Positions 1-9,393 of a stretch of 64,000 bases of DNA are shown here, piece by piece; position 1 is the first letter of the stretch, and the number at the start of each line of letters is the position of its first letter. The translations under genes were made by a program, and so were the position numbers. The stretch lies in NCBI GenBank assembly GCA_026770025.1, contig JAMXDE010000003.1, positions 1,302,001 through 1,366,000 on the forward strand, in the 5' to 3' direction. The DNA is from Craspedostauros australis (taxonomy: Eukaryota; Bacillariophyta; Bacillariophyceae; Mastogloiales; Achnanthaceae). The notes under the pieces were generated by a model that did no database searches, had not been told where the DNA came from, and saw only the letters and a list, made by a program, of their open reading frames with translations.

Positions 1-1
1 T

Positions 2-724
2 TCTCAAGACGCCACTCCGGTTCCTTCGACCCTAGACGACAAGAACAGCATGAGCACCGACACTGCTGTCACAGCCACAGCTACCGCTACGTACGTGGCG
101 AACGGTGAACACAGCGGGTCGTCTTCCCATTCGAGCTCATCTTCCAGCATATCCGCTGCGTGCACGCAACAGCCGACGCACAAAAAGACAAAATCCATCG
201 AAGCAGTAGATTCAAACCATGCGCCAAAGGCCCCACCAAGCACATCGCAAACGGCGAAATGGTTGGAATGGCGCCAACTTCGCGTGCTGGAGGAGACACC
301 GTGCGCCGTTCCAATCACGCTCTCCCGATCTTCGTTGCAAGAGTCCTGGGACATCGGGCTGTCAAAGGAAGGCAACGCATGTGTCGTTACGCGCGTGGGC
401 AGGGGCCGCACAATCGCGAACAATGACGACGCCTCGGTACGACTCTTTTGCGGAGATCTCATCCTCCACGTCCAAAATCATGGCACACGCACCGAGACAT
501 GGTCTCCGGGATGTCCTGGCTCCAAGACGAACCTGAGAGCTCCAACTCCATCCTTTGTGGCATTGAAAAAGTTCAATACAGGGACCGCTGCAGCAACGAA
601 TGGCACGGGAAGCGACGGGGATGACTGGTTCGATGATCTGGTAGCGATCTTCAAACAGAGCATGGAACTGCAACTGATTGTGCAACGAGTGGGAGTCGCC
701 ACCACTGTTCAGTCCACGCCTTGA
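2..724 (+). CDS. PDZ-like domain protein, 5' end outside window
   Basis: The frame is open from base 2 to a TGA at 722-724, so the gene probably starts upstream; an in-frame ATG at 50 is possible but not compelling. The N-terminal part is Ser/Thr/Ala-rich and looks disordered. The C-terminal 140 residues read like a divergent PDZ module: a first strand near PITLSRSS, a carboxylate-loop-like WDIGLSKEGNACVVTRVG, a GDLILHV segment matching the usual GD-I-L core, and a closing LQLIVQRV strand. PDZ domains bind C-terminal peptides and act as scaffolds. No partner or localisation can be read from what is visible. The family call rests on motif resemblance only and a profile search could overturn it. 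The next gene converges from the other strand 300 bases away. Confidence 0.55.
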   Translation, partial: SQDATPVPSTLDDKNSMSTDTAVTATATATYVANGEHSGSSSHSSSSSSISAACTQQPTHKKTKSIEAVDSNHAPKAPPSTSQTAKWLEWRQLRVLEETPCAVPITLSRSSLQESWDIGLSKEGNACVVTRVGRGRTIANNDDASVRLFCGDLILHVQNHGTRTETWSPGCPGSKTNLRAPTPSFVALKKFNTGTAAATNGTGSDGDDWFDDLVAIFKQSMELQLIVQRVGVATTVQSTP

Positions 725-1027
725 CACTGCACAGAGTCGCAAGTGCTGAACGCACACGCAAACACGCATATGTGAAGAAAATGTACACAGATGGGGAACA
801 AGCAAACATAGAAACTGCAAATATAACAAGACTACTAATACGAGCACATAAATGTAGAGGCATACTAATACTCGCAGTGACTAGTAGCATATGTACGTAT
901 CCAAGCCAAAGAACGCGATGGCAGGGGCACAAGTGCTCCTTGGAAGGAAGTTGCCCTTCAGTCGTCCTTCCTTCCATTGCGCTTTGGGACGAGCCCGCAT
1001 CGAATGTCAAGAATTAGATTCGTATTC
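725..1027. other. Convergent intergenic gap
   Basis: This holds the 3' flanks of the PDZ-like gene and the TSC2-like gene. It is AT-rich and I see no gene or structured element in it. Confidence 0.6.
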
Positions 1028-4000
1028 TCACTTTGTACTATTATACGAGTTATGCGTAACGGCCCGACCGCCCTTGCCAACTGCGAGGCGCTTGAGTTGG
1101 TAGAGGATCCGGTATCGTTCCAGGCAGGGGAATGGAGGTGGAAGGGTGTCCAGAACGGAACGACATGCCAGATCGGCACGTATTGCGATGCCCCGAACCA
1201 CGTTCGCGGCATCGACGGTCGGCACGATCTCATTCTCCACGAAGTACATCAGCTCTCGACGCAACGCGCTGGGCAGATGCTTCCGGATCCGCACGCACAC
1301 CCGCACGAAGTCGTCGTTCTGCGCAAACGGCGACACGAAGATCGTGACGAAGCCAAAGTGACCACTGATCAGATTCTGTCTCATTTCCGCTGGCTCCAAA
1401 TCGATGTCGGCCGCCACAGGAGAGTCCTTGTCGACGAACACGATGGCCACGGCGTCATTTCCAACATGGCGCTTGCGGGTGTTTATCTCATCCGGCATCC
1501 ACGTGACGTCGTGGAATACAATCACGCTGCGAGCAGCATCCAAGATGTTCGGATCGGAGTCGTCGCTGATCCATGCCCGGGCCAAGGCACCGTCTGACTC
1601 GTACTCGGTGACGTCAAGTCCACCGGAATAGTAGCGCAGCTCATTCGTCGGTACCAGTCCACCGAGACCTGATGCGAACCTGTGGAACGCCGGCGCCGAG
1701 GCCTTGCTGCCAAGGATGATGGTTTCGGGATCTTGATCGTCAGCATCGTTACCATGCGGACCAGCGTACAGCAGAGCGACTTTGTGTGCCAAACAAGGTA
1801 GTCGACGATCCACGATGCTGATGGCCTGGTTCAGTTTGTGTCCTGGTCGCATCCGCTTCACCGGGAGGTAGGATGGAATCAACCTGCTTGCGTTCGCGTT
1901 TGAGTCCGCGCTTGCGTTTGCACCGCTGCTTGGTGCAGTACCATCGCTGCTGTCCGCAGAAGTAGGTGCTAGTGTCCAGCTTTTGAGGACTTCCTCATCG
2001 AAGCCCAGTTGCCGAAGGTGTTCAACGATGAGAGCAAAATCTTCATTGTTCGCACGATCGGAACACAAGAAATCTCGAATCCACTGCCTGATGGATACTT
2101 CGTTGACTTCGTCAGCCTTGTCAGGACCACCATCATCGGTCGTGGTCCCCACCATCGCATCTGCCAGCGACTGGATAGAGTGATTCGACCAACGTGCTAA
2201 CGAATCGAGCGTATCGTTGCTGTTGTTTCTTCTGCTACCAATACCCTTGCCAAGGATGCCCCTTCTGTTGTCATTCGTGAACAGTTCGTCCATCGTCTGC
2301 ATCAGGGATTGGGCTTCGTTGATGATATCATTTTCCTGATGGCGGAGCTTGGTGGGAAGCGGGGATATCTTTGGAAATGATACATCACCCTCTTGCACCT
2401 TCATGTTGGAAAGACGCGAAGATCGAAGTGTCGCACGCGCAGGGCTTGGGTTTGCCAAGGAAACCTGCGAGTTCATCCGCACGAGAGCACGTCGGCGCGA
2501 TGTTGGACATCGCACGATGATCTCGATCCATCCCCGGTATCTCGACGTTGGTGATCCTCGCCGGAACGTCAGCAACGTCGAATCACCGCACAGCCAAGAT
2601 GCTTCGGCGGCTTTCGAATCGTTGCCCTTGGCGTTATCCTTGGCACTTTTTCTGTTATTGTAATTGTAGTTGTTGTCGTTGTTGGTGGCGGTGGTTGTGG
2701 TCGTCGGGTTGATGCCAGCGCTGGTTTGAAACTCTTCGATGGCAACAATCTCTGATGCAAGATCTCGATGATACGAGTACGAGCGCGAGGCGGCAGCGCT
2801 GTTTCGGATTCGATCGACTCGGTGCAAGACCTGTGAACGGTTCTGCAGGAGGACCTGCGCGTACTTGTTGAGGAAGTCTACGTGAGGTACGTACAGATCT
2901 GGAACGGACGGTATGCTTGGTTGGGTGTGGTCATCAGCACTCGTACCCGCACTCGTTTTGTGAAAGTCGATACCTGCCTCAATCAGGTCATCAAGGCTGT
3001 CCTGATTGAGCAAGCTGATCAGCAGTCCCATGCATCTGATCGAGAGGTAGAGGATGTAGTTTGGCTCCTCCAGGCGAGTGGCGATGATTCCTCGGATCAT
3101 CTGCACAAAGTCCACAGCCAAGGCTCCACCATGCTGCTGCAAGACGGCTGGCCGCGATTGGAGGATCTCACAGAGTGTCGAAAGGGAACTAGCGAGGCCC
3201 GAGGCCGTCTCGGCGGGGTTTTCTTTGTCTGCGGTTCCCGATGGCCTCTTCGTTGCGCCGCTTGACTCGTTCGCGAGACACCCATCGTGATGCTCACGGG
3301 GCGACCTGACAACTCGAGACAATGAACTGCGAATGAATTCCGCCACGCAAATGAGATGCTTGTCGTTGGCACTCGAGAAATTCACAATAGATGCCAGGAA
3401 CCTGTGTCCCACACAACTCCATGTCGTGCGTGTTGATGGATTCTTCGATAGCTCGCCGACGATAGTGTCAGCTCTATTTGCGCTAGTACCTCGTCCCTGA
3501 TTTATCAGAGCCGCGTTCAGTACCTGCACCGCAAGTCGGAGAACCGAGGCACGGCAATCGCATCTTGATGATTCAGATCGTAACACGTTCACCAAATTAT
3601 CGACACGCACGGCATCCAAGAGGTCGACAGGCGCACCCGACATCATGATGGACGAGATCGTCTTGCTGGTGAAATCGATGATCGTGGATAAGAACATGTG
3701 CGTTTGTTCATGCTGGCAGGCTCCGATGCGGTTGCAGCAGTAGTCTAGCGACTGGCAGAGGGTGCCAATCATGTTTTCGAAGGAGATGATGGTGCTGGGC
3801 GCCATCCGTCCACTATGGTGGCGAGGTCTTGTCGTTGTCGTTGTCACTTTCCCTCTTCCTGGCGCATGCGCCATGACAGACGATGCGATGATTGTGATGG
3901 GGCGTTGATCGGACGGATGGTCGGTGGATCTGGACAGGAAGATGAGAAGGTTCCTTGGGATCGGACACACGGCGTCGCGTTGGGAAAGGAAGCCGAGGTG

Positions 4001-7000
4001 CCCACCATCCGACAGACGGAGCCGGGAGAGCGGGATGATCGCGGACAAGCACAGCAGTGCTGGCTCGTAGAATCTTGTCTCGCATTCGATGAATCGATCT
4101 TTCGGGATGCTGCTGGAGGCGATGATTTCGCACAATGCACTGATCAGGTTCTGGAGGTTGGATTGCATGTTCGGCGCGTCGATGAACGCAGTGCAGATGC
4201 TGGATGCAATCTCACGCGTAGCAACGAGACGTACGGAGCCCCATGTGCTCAGATCGTCGATCATATCATCGGGGCTGTCGTGAACAGGTCGCGCGATTTT
4301 GCCATGGGCATCGAGGGCAATGCTCTTCAAAAGCTGAAGGCATTTCTTCCTCGTTTTCTTGGATGATGATGGGTCGCGCAAGATCTTGCCAACAATTCGA
4401 ACACTGTACCGTTGCAATCGGTATCCATTGCGCAGACCCTCTTCTGCCGAGGATATGTCATTGGTATTGTTTTTGCTACCCAATTCGCCGCTGCCTCTGT
4501 GTCCATCTCCATCTCCGACGGCATCTCTCTTTGGCTTCATCTTGTCTGATCCTACAGCAGACGAGTTAGACGATGTTGGATCCATCTCGTTGACTGTGCG
4601 TACGATCACGTACTTCGGTCGTTTGTGGTTGGCCTGCGCCAGCCACGACAGCAGCGGCATCAAAACCTCGTCGAGCAAAGTCTTGCGAGTTGAGGCAAGA
4701 TGCCTGGTGATGGACAGTGGAGACAGCGCCGATGAAGGCTGGCTTCGTTCGGAATGAGATGCGTGTGGCATTTTGGTGTGGGTAGGCACATGTGCTGCAT
4801 CTTGGTCTTCCAGCGTCAGCATGCGAAGGGCGTCGAGACGAGCCCTCGCCGAGTGAACAAAGCAGTTGTCATCTGTCACGGCAAATGCATGTCCCAGGAT
4901 CACCCTGACCGTCTGGGTGATTTCGCTCGGTCGGTACGGAAGCAGCCCGTTCTGGATCCAGGAGCTGCTCAGCACGTGTCTGTTGACGTTGTTGAGCGTG
5001 CCAACGGCAAAAACCTCGGGCTGCAGCAAAAAGTTGTAGAGCCGAACTTGGTCGTTGAAGTGCTGAATGAAGAAGACTGCTGGTGCTCCCGAGTTGAATT
5101 GCTGGTCGAGAAGCGAGCACAATCGAATGATGACGGACTCGACCTCAAGCACTCCCTGCGAGATCAAGGGATTGACTTGACGATTGTGCTTGTCGTCTAT
5201 ACTCATGCCATGCATGTTGTTGTATGCCAACCAGGGGCCAACAGCCTCGAGGAAGGCATTGACGAACGAATGACCGTCAGCCGCCGTCATGAGGTTGTGG
5301 GGGTCTTGGGGGTCTTGTTTCAGGCGATGGTCAATGAAATATCCCAACGAAGTAACTGTGCTGATGGCCAGTGGTAGAAGCGTGAAAAGTTGTGCTACGG
5401 TGGAGGATGGCGATTCTGCTTCTTGATTGGCTGATGACTTGGTTGCCAATAACTTGGGAGTGGTGGCCGGGGATGCCGACATCGTCAATTGGCTTGATGG
5501 TTTTGTGGGGACGTCATATTCATGCTGGAGTAAATCCTCCGCCAGGCTGTGGATGGCCTTCGAGACATCATGAACAAGGTTGAAGTACCGACCCCACAGC
5601 ATCTGCAGTGCTGAACTCCCATCCGTCTCGGAATGGTGCCCCCATAGGGCTGTCATCATGATGTGAAGTGCAGCGTTGGCCTCGATGGATGCAGCCTCCT
5701 CCACTGTGTGCTGATCGGTTTGTGTCGAACTGCCCGTAGAAAGTAACGACATCACTTTGGACTCGAGAGTATGCCAAGCAACGAATGTGAATTCTGCGTT
5801 GTTCAGCATGGTTAGCAGGCAATCAAAGGAATCGGTGAAACAAGATTCGATCTGAATCTCCGTTGCCTCCAACTCTTCGTGGTGGGCGACGGACAAACGT
5901 GTGCTCGCGAGGTCGGCGATGTCATCATCTTGAAATGCTTTCTTAACGACACCAGTCGCAACATGCAAGTGAAATGTTTGTCGCACCATCTTGTCGCGCC
6001 ATCGTGTTGGGATCAACGCACGGTCGCACAATACCAGCAGGGTGCTGATGGTCTCCGCTGATGCTGACGATGCTGCCAGGATGTCATGACATACGGTATC
6101 CTGATGCATACCCGTGGCTGGGTGGTGGTTTGCGCTGCGCAAAACTGTGATTCCATTCTCGGCAACAACAAAGAGAGCCTGAAGCGTCTGATCAATGAGT
6201 GTGTCGGTTGGATACCAACCGATGGACACCATGTCTGCTACTACCCGACATATGTCGAGGCAGAATCTCCAGTCGACCTGGTCGCTGTCATGCCACGAGG
6301 TAGCGATGAATCCAAGCCATCGCTCAAGTATTCGGTCGACGCTTTCGTCCACCGCAACGATTCCCAGACCTCGATTTCGCTTCCAAGTCTGACGTGGCGG
6401 GCAGGTTGGCTGCGCCACTTGACGGGCCTTGCCTTTAGCTTTTCCGGTGCCTTCACCTGTGTTGCTGATTCTGGCTTGCCCATGTCCATCGAATGGTCCG
6501 CTGCCCATTGGTGCGCGCTGTGGCGTTGAACTTGAGTCGCAGAATAAGCCTTGCAAGATGTACGTCTGCGCGAGCATGAATGACTTGTGCACTTCTTCTG
6601 TCTCATCTTGGATGATACGGGTACGATCCATGTTGTCTGTCACGGCAACACTTGCAGTTGTTTGTGTTTGTTGACCATATGTAGGGTGGGTGTACTGTTC
6701 GAAGAGCTCGATCACTGCAACAGTAAAGCTCAGTACATCCGACGGCAACATCTCTGACACGTACGGATGTTCCAGGTCTGCAGCAGCAGCAGCAGCAGCG
6801 TTGGCTGGATCTATCACGCCGGATGTCGACGCCGGAGGAAATGCTGTCCTTGTTGTGTTTGAATGTGAGCCACCTCTTGCTGTCTTGGATAAGTTCAGCA
6901 CGATGCTGTGTGGTATATCGTGGCTTGACCTGCCATGATGTTGGTGACGCTGTTGATGCTGCTGGTGTTCTTGATGGGGTGTGGAATGGTGGGCTGTGTC

Positions 7001-7732
7001 TCTGTGATGGTGCGTTTTGTAACGCCAGGACGGGCCGATGGACTTGCACACCAGAGCAGCGCACACCCAGAGTATGTCAGTCAAATTGGATGTGTGGTGC
7101 GCTGGACTCATCACATTCGCAATGACTGGATGATGAGAGTTCGAATGAATAGACTCTGTTGCTGCTGCTGCCGCTACTGGGGGTTGCTGTTGTTGCTGTT
7201 GCTGTTGCTGTTGTCGTGAGTGTTTCTGCCTTGCATTGCCCACGCCAATGCCACTAGTGCCGCTGCCGATGCCGTCAACATCACCAGTACGAGGGAGAGT
7301 ACGTCCGCTCTCACCTCTCGGTCTCACGTCTCCAACAGCTTTGATTGCATTCATTGACAAGGTTGGATACAGCCGTAGAGTGGTCCTCCGTATCGTATGA
7401 AAGACGTCCGTCGGATTGTACGATTGGACGGGACATTTGTGAATGGAATGCTGCAGCATCCTCGTCACCTTGTGGATGGATCGATACCCCACGCATTCAC
7501 GCAAAGCGTCACATGCCACGTACACGGGAACGACAGGTCTTGGTGTCCGCTTCCTGTTTGTGGCTGATGTGTGAGGCGTACGCCGCGTTGCATCGTCATC
7601 GCGAGAGTTCTGCTGCTGCTGCTGCTGACGATGATGATGCTGCGGGGTTGATTGCGGATCTATTGCATCGTTGGTTGCGTCTTTTCTGTTGTCCTTGGTC
7701 ATCTGAACTTTCAACCCGTAGTGTCCTCGCAT
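1028..7732 (-). CDS. Tuberin (TSC2)-like Rap/Ran-GAP domain protein
   Basis: Single-exon frame of 2234 residues starting at an ATG (7732-7730). The N terminus is His/Gln/Asn-rich with polyQ tracts. The long middle looks alpha-helical and HEAT-like. The C-terminal ~210 residues (about 1985-2195) form a Rap/Ran-GAP domain: KVALLYAGPHGND, ETIILGSK, PAFHRFASGLGGLV, and RKRHVGNDAVAIVF, in which the Asn near residue 2092 corresponds to the catalytic asparagine thumb. Upstream, GWIEIIVRCPTSRRR resembles the tuberin segment that reads W-E-I-x-V-R-x-P-T in animals. That favours TSC2 over RalGAP-alpha. Known family role: with TSC1, tuberin accelerates GTP hydrolysis by Rheb and restrains TORC1. A partner or target in this organism is inference. 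At 2234 residues it is longer than human TSC2 (about 1800), mostly through low-complexity inserts. Confidence 0.85.
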   Translation of the reverse strand: MRGHYGLKVQMTKDNRKDATNDAIDPQSTPQHHHRQQQQQQNSRDDDATRRTPHTSATNRKRTPRPVVPVYVACDALRECVGYRSIHKVTRMLQHSIHKCPVQSYNPTDVFHTIRRTTLRLYPTLSMNAIKAVGDVRPRGESGRTLPRTGDVDGIGSGTSGIGVGNARQKHSRQQQQQQQQQQPPVAAAAATESIHSNSHHPVIANVMSPAHHTSNLTDILWVCAALVCKSIGPSWRYKTHHHRDTAHHSTPHQEHQQHQQRHQHHGRSSHDIPHSIVLNLSKTARGGSHSNTTRTAFPPASTSGVIDPANAAAAAAADLEHPYVSEMLPSDVLSFTVAVIELFEQYTHPTYGQQTQTTASVAVTDNMDRTRIIQDETEEVHKSFMLAQTYILQGLFCDSSSTPQRAPMGSGPFDGHGQARISNTGEGTGKAKGKARQVAQPTCPPRQTWKRNRGLGIVAVDESVDRILERWLGFIATSWHDSDQVDWRFCLDICRVVADMVSIGWYPTDTLIDQTLQALFVVAENGITVLRSANHHPATGMHQDTVCHDILAASSASAETISTLLVLCDRALIPTRWRDKMVRQTFHLHVATGVVKKAFQDDDIADLASTRLSVAHHEELEATEIQIESCFTDSFDCLLTMLNNAEFTFVAWHTLESKVMSLLSTGSSTQTDQHTVEEAASIEANAALHIMMTALWGHHSETDGSSALQMLWGRYFNLVHDVSKAIHSLAEDLLQHEYDVPTKPSSQLTMSASPATTPKLLATKSSANQEAESPSSTVAQLFTLLPLAISTVTSLGYFIDHRLKQDPQDPHNLMTAADGHSFVNAFLEAVGPWLAYNNMHGMSIDDKHNRQVNPLISQGVLEVESVIIRLCSLLDQQFNSGAPAVFFIQHFNDQVRLYNFLLQPEVFAVGTLNNVNRHVLSSSWIQNGLLPYRPSEITQTVRVILGHAFAVTDDNCFVHSARARLDALRMLTLEDQDAAHVPTHTKMPHASHSERSQPSSALSPLSITRHLASTRKTLLDEVLMPLLSWLAQANHKRPKYVIVRTVNEMDPTSSNSSAVGSDKMKPKRDAVGDGDGHRGSGELGSKNNTNDISSAEEGLRNGYRLQRYSVRIVGKILRDPSSSKKTRKKCLQLLKSIALDAHGKIARPVHDSPDDMIDDLSTWGSVRLVATREIASSICTAFIDAPNMQSNLQNLISALCEIIASSSIPKDRFIECETRFYEPALLCLSAIIPLSRLRLSDGGHLGFLSQRDAVCPIPRNLLIFLSRSTDHPSDQRPITIIASSVMAHAPGRGKVTTTTTRPRHHSGRMAPSTIISFENMIGTLCQSLDYCCNRIGACQHEQTHMFLSTIIDFTSKTISSIMMSGAPVDLLDAVRVDNLVNVLRSESSRCDCRASVLRLAVQVLNAALINQGRGTSANRADTIVGELSKNPSTRTTWSCVGHRFLASIVNFSSANDKHLICVAEFIRSSLSRVVRSPREHHDGCLANESSGATKRPSGTADKENPAETASGLASSLSTLCEILQSRPAVLQQHGGALAVDFVQMIRGIIATRLEEPNYILYLSIRCMGLLISLLNQDSLDDLIEAGIDFHKTSAGTSADDHTQPSIPSVPDLYVPHVDFLNKYAQVLLQNRSQVLHRVDRIRNSAAASRSYSYHRDLASEIVAIEEFQTSAGINPTTTTTATNNDNNYNYNNRKSAKDNAKGNDSKAAEASWLCGDSTLLTFRRGSPTSRYRGWIEIIVRCPTSRRRALVRMNSQVSLANPSPARATLRSSRLSNMKVQEGDVSFPKISPLPTKLRHQENDIINEAQSLMQTMDELFTNDNRRGILGKGIGSRRNNSNDTLDSLARWSNHSIQSLADAMVGTTTDDGGPDKADEVNEVSIRQWIRDFLCSDRANNEDFALIVEHLRQLGFDEEVLKSWTLAPTSADSSDGTAPSSGANASADSNANASRLIPSYLPVKRMRPGHKLNQAISIVDRRLPCLAHKVALLYAGPHGNDADDQDPETIILGSKASAPAFHRFASGLGGLVPTNELRYYSGGLDVTEYESDGALARAWISDDSDPNILDAARSVIVFHDVTWMPDEINTRKRHVGNDAVAIVFVDKDSPVAADIDLEPAEMRQNLISGHFGFVTIFVSPFAQNDDFVRVCVRIRKHLPSALRRELMYFVENEIVPTVDAANVVRGIAIRADLACRSVLDTLPPPFPCLERYRILYQLKRLAVGKGGRAVTHNSYNSTK

Positions 7733-9393
7733 GTAATGATGAGCAGGATCGTATCACCAATCATGTCCTTTCTCGCTACGTGCTCGTCTCTATCTCGATC
7801 TATTGTACAATATTATATAATGGAATTGGACTTCTCGTTGTCCTGCTTTCTTGTGCCACTCGTTGTCGTAGAATTCAGCCCGAGCTCAGGAGAGAGATGC
7901 TCGTGTGGATGCGGGTAACCATCAAAGACTCGGTGATGATTCACCTTTTCTCGCTCTCCCGAATTCCTTGCCATCGGTGTCGCCTTGGAGCGGAACTCGT
8001 TTGTGTGGTGTATGGTCAACGTGTCTGCTTGCTTGTCGAATAGTATAATAATAGAATCGAGCATGTACTGGCAAGGCAGGATGATGATGTCACTTGTGGG
8101 CTTCCCAATGTGATACTCAAGGTCTCGTTTGTCTCGAGAGGCCTGACTTTGATGGCCTTGCCCTCAGTTGCCAACGCCTCGTGTTACCTCGAAGTTCGCT
8201 CCTTCGCCTCACTCGTGCTTTCTTCTTCGCTTTCTTCTTTTGGACAGTCTGCGAATCTGAGAACTCCAGCCAAATTGGGAACGGCAACTTCCTTTGTCAC
8301 AATTTGACGATCAGGGGTCCTGCGATCTCTCCTCCTTTCATGACAAGTGTTGTCCTCACCCTCGCTCTCACTCTCTTTGTCTCTCTCTCTCTCTTGCCTT
8401 GACGTTGCTCAAAGGGTGTGCCCCCAGCCAGAGTCTTCAGTTGGCGCCAACTATCTCCGCACCAGGGCCATTGATACCGCACATCTCCATGCTTCCAAAC
8501 TTCCATCCTTTCTCCGTCTCCATTGTTCCCACCTTTCTTCCTCTCCTTCGTCAGCTTCCGTCTTCAACATGCGTACCACGTTTCTTCTTTGACAATCAGG
8601 ACGCAGAATTTGTGTGGAGGCAAATCGCATCAACATAACGTCACATAACGTTCGATTAAACGCCGTCCATAAATGCGTAACTGACACACTGACGTCACGC
8701 GACAGCAACTCTTCCTCGGTTCTTTGACCACTGCGACTGCATCGGATCCTCCAATCCCGACTTTATTCGGAGTTGTTGGAGCGAAATTGGCTTTTGGGTT
8801 CATCCGGTGCCGGCTTCTTGTGTGGGGAGATGTCGTCGTTTCTTGTTCGCTTCTTGTTCGCTTCTTCGTCGACGGTTCGTGACGCTGTTTCTCAGAGTCA
8901 TCTCACTGTTTGGGGTGTCGAGATCGACTTGTTTGTAGCAGTAGGTATTCTATGTTGGCTTGGCCACGAGCTATGATTGGGAGCGGTTCAGTATGGCAGT
9001 TCGTCCGTATCGGTGAAAGGAGGAGCTATTATTTGTGTGGTTGGCACGATAGGTAGTAGAGAGCACGAGCATGTGAGCACTGGCAAGTGTCATACACGCA
9101 GAGCAGGTACAAGCGACAAGGCAACGAGTACTCGTTCTTTCAGCATGTGTCTTTTTGGGCGTCCACGCGACGAGGAAGGCAGGAGCTAATCATGGTTTAT
9201 ACGTGTGATAGCGTTGTTCTATTGATTGTATGTTGGCGTGATGCGCTTGGCATCAGTCGCTCGTGACTTTGTGAGGCTATGCTCGGAGTACGTCGCCTGT
9301 GCTCTTCGGTATATACCCCGATCACATGATCTTCGCTCTCTCCCTCATGGAGTCGGTTTCTGTTAAGAGCGATGGTAGCTCCTGCACAATCGT
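7733..9393. other. Intergenic region upstream of TSC2-like gene
   Basis: About 1.7 kb between the TSC2-like start and the 3' end of the next minus-strand gene. The frames present are short and lack ATG starts. It contains a CT-rich stretch near 8365-8400 and a palindromic TGACGTCA at 8690. No gene is supported. Confidence 0.6.
8690..8697. promoter_or_regulatory. CRE-like palindrome TGACGTCA
   Basis: A perfect 8-bp CRE palindrome sits about 960 bp upstream of the TSC2-like ATG. bZIP factors bind TGACGT cores, and in diatoms such cores have been linked to cAMP/CO2 and light responses. A single site this far from a start could be chance. Confidence 0.25.

Noticed and set aside
8094-8402. Plus-strand frame of 102 codons with a hydrophobic end
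   Set aside because: It starts with TTG, its C-terminal hydrophobicity comes from a CT-rich simple-sequence tract, and there is no homology signal.
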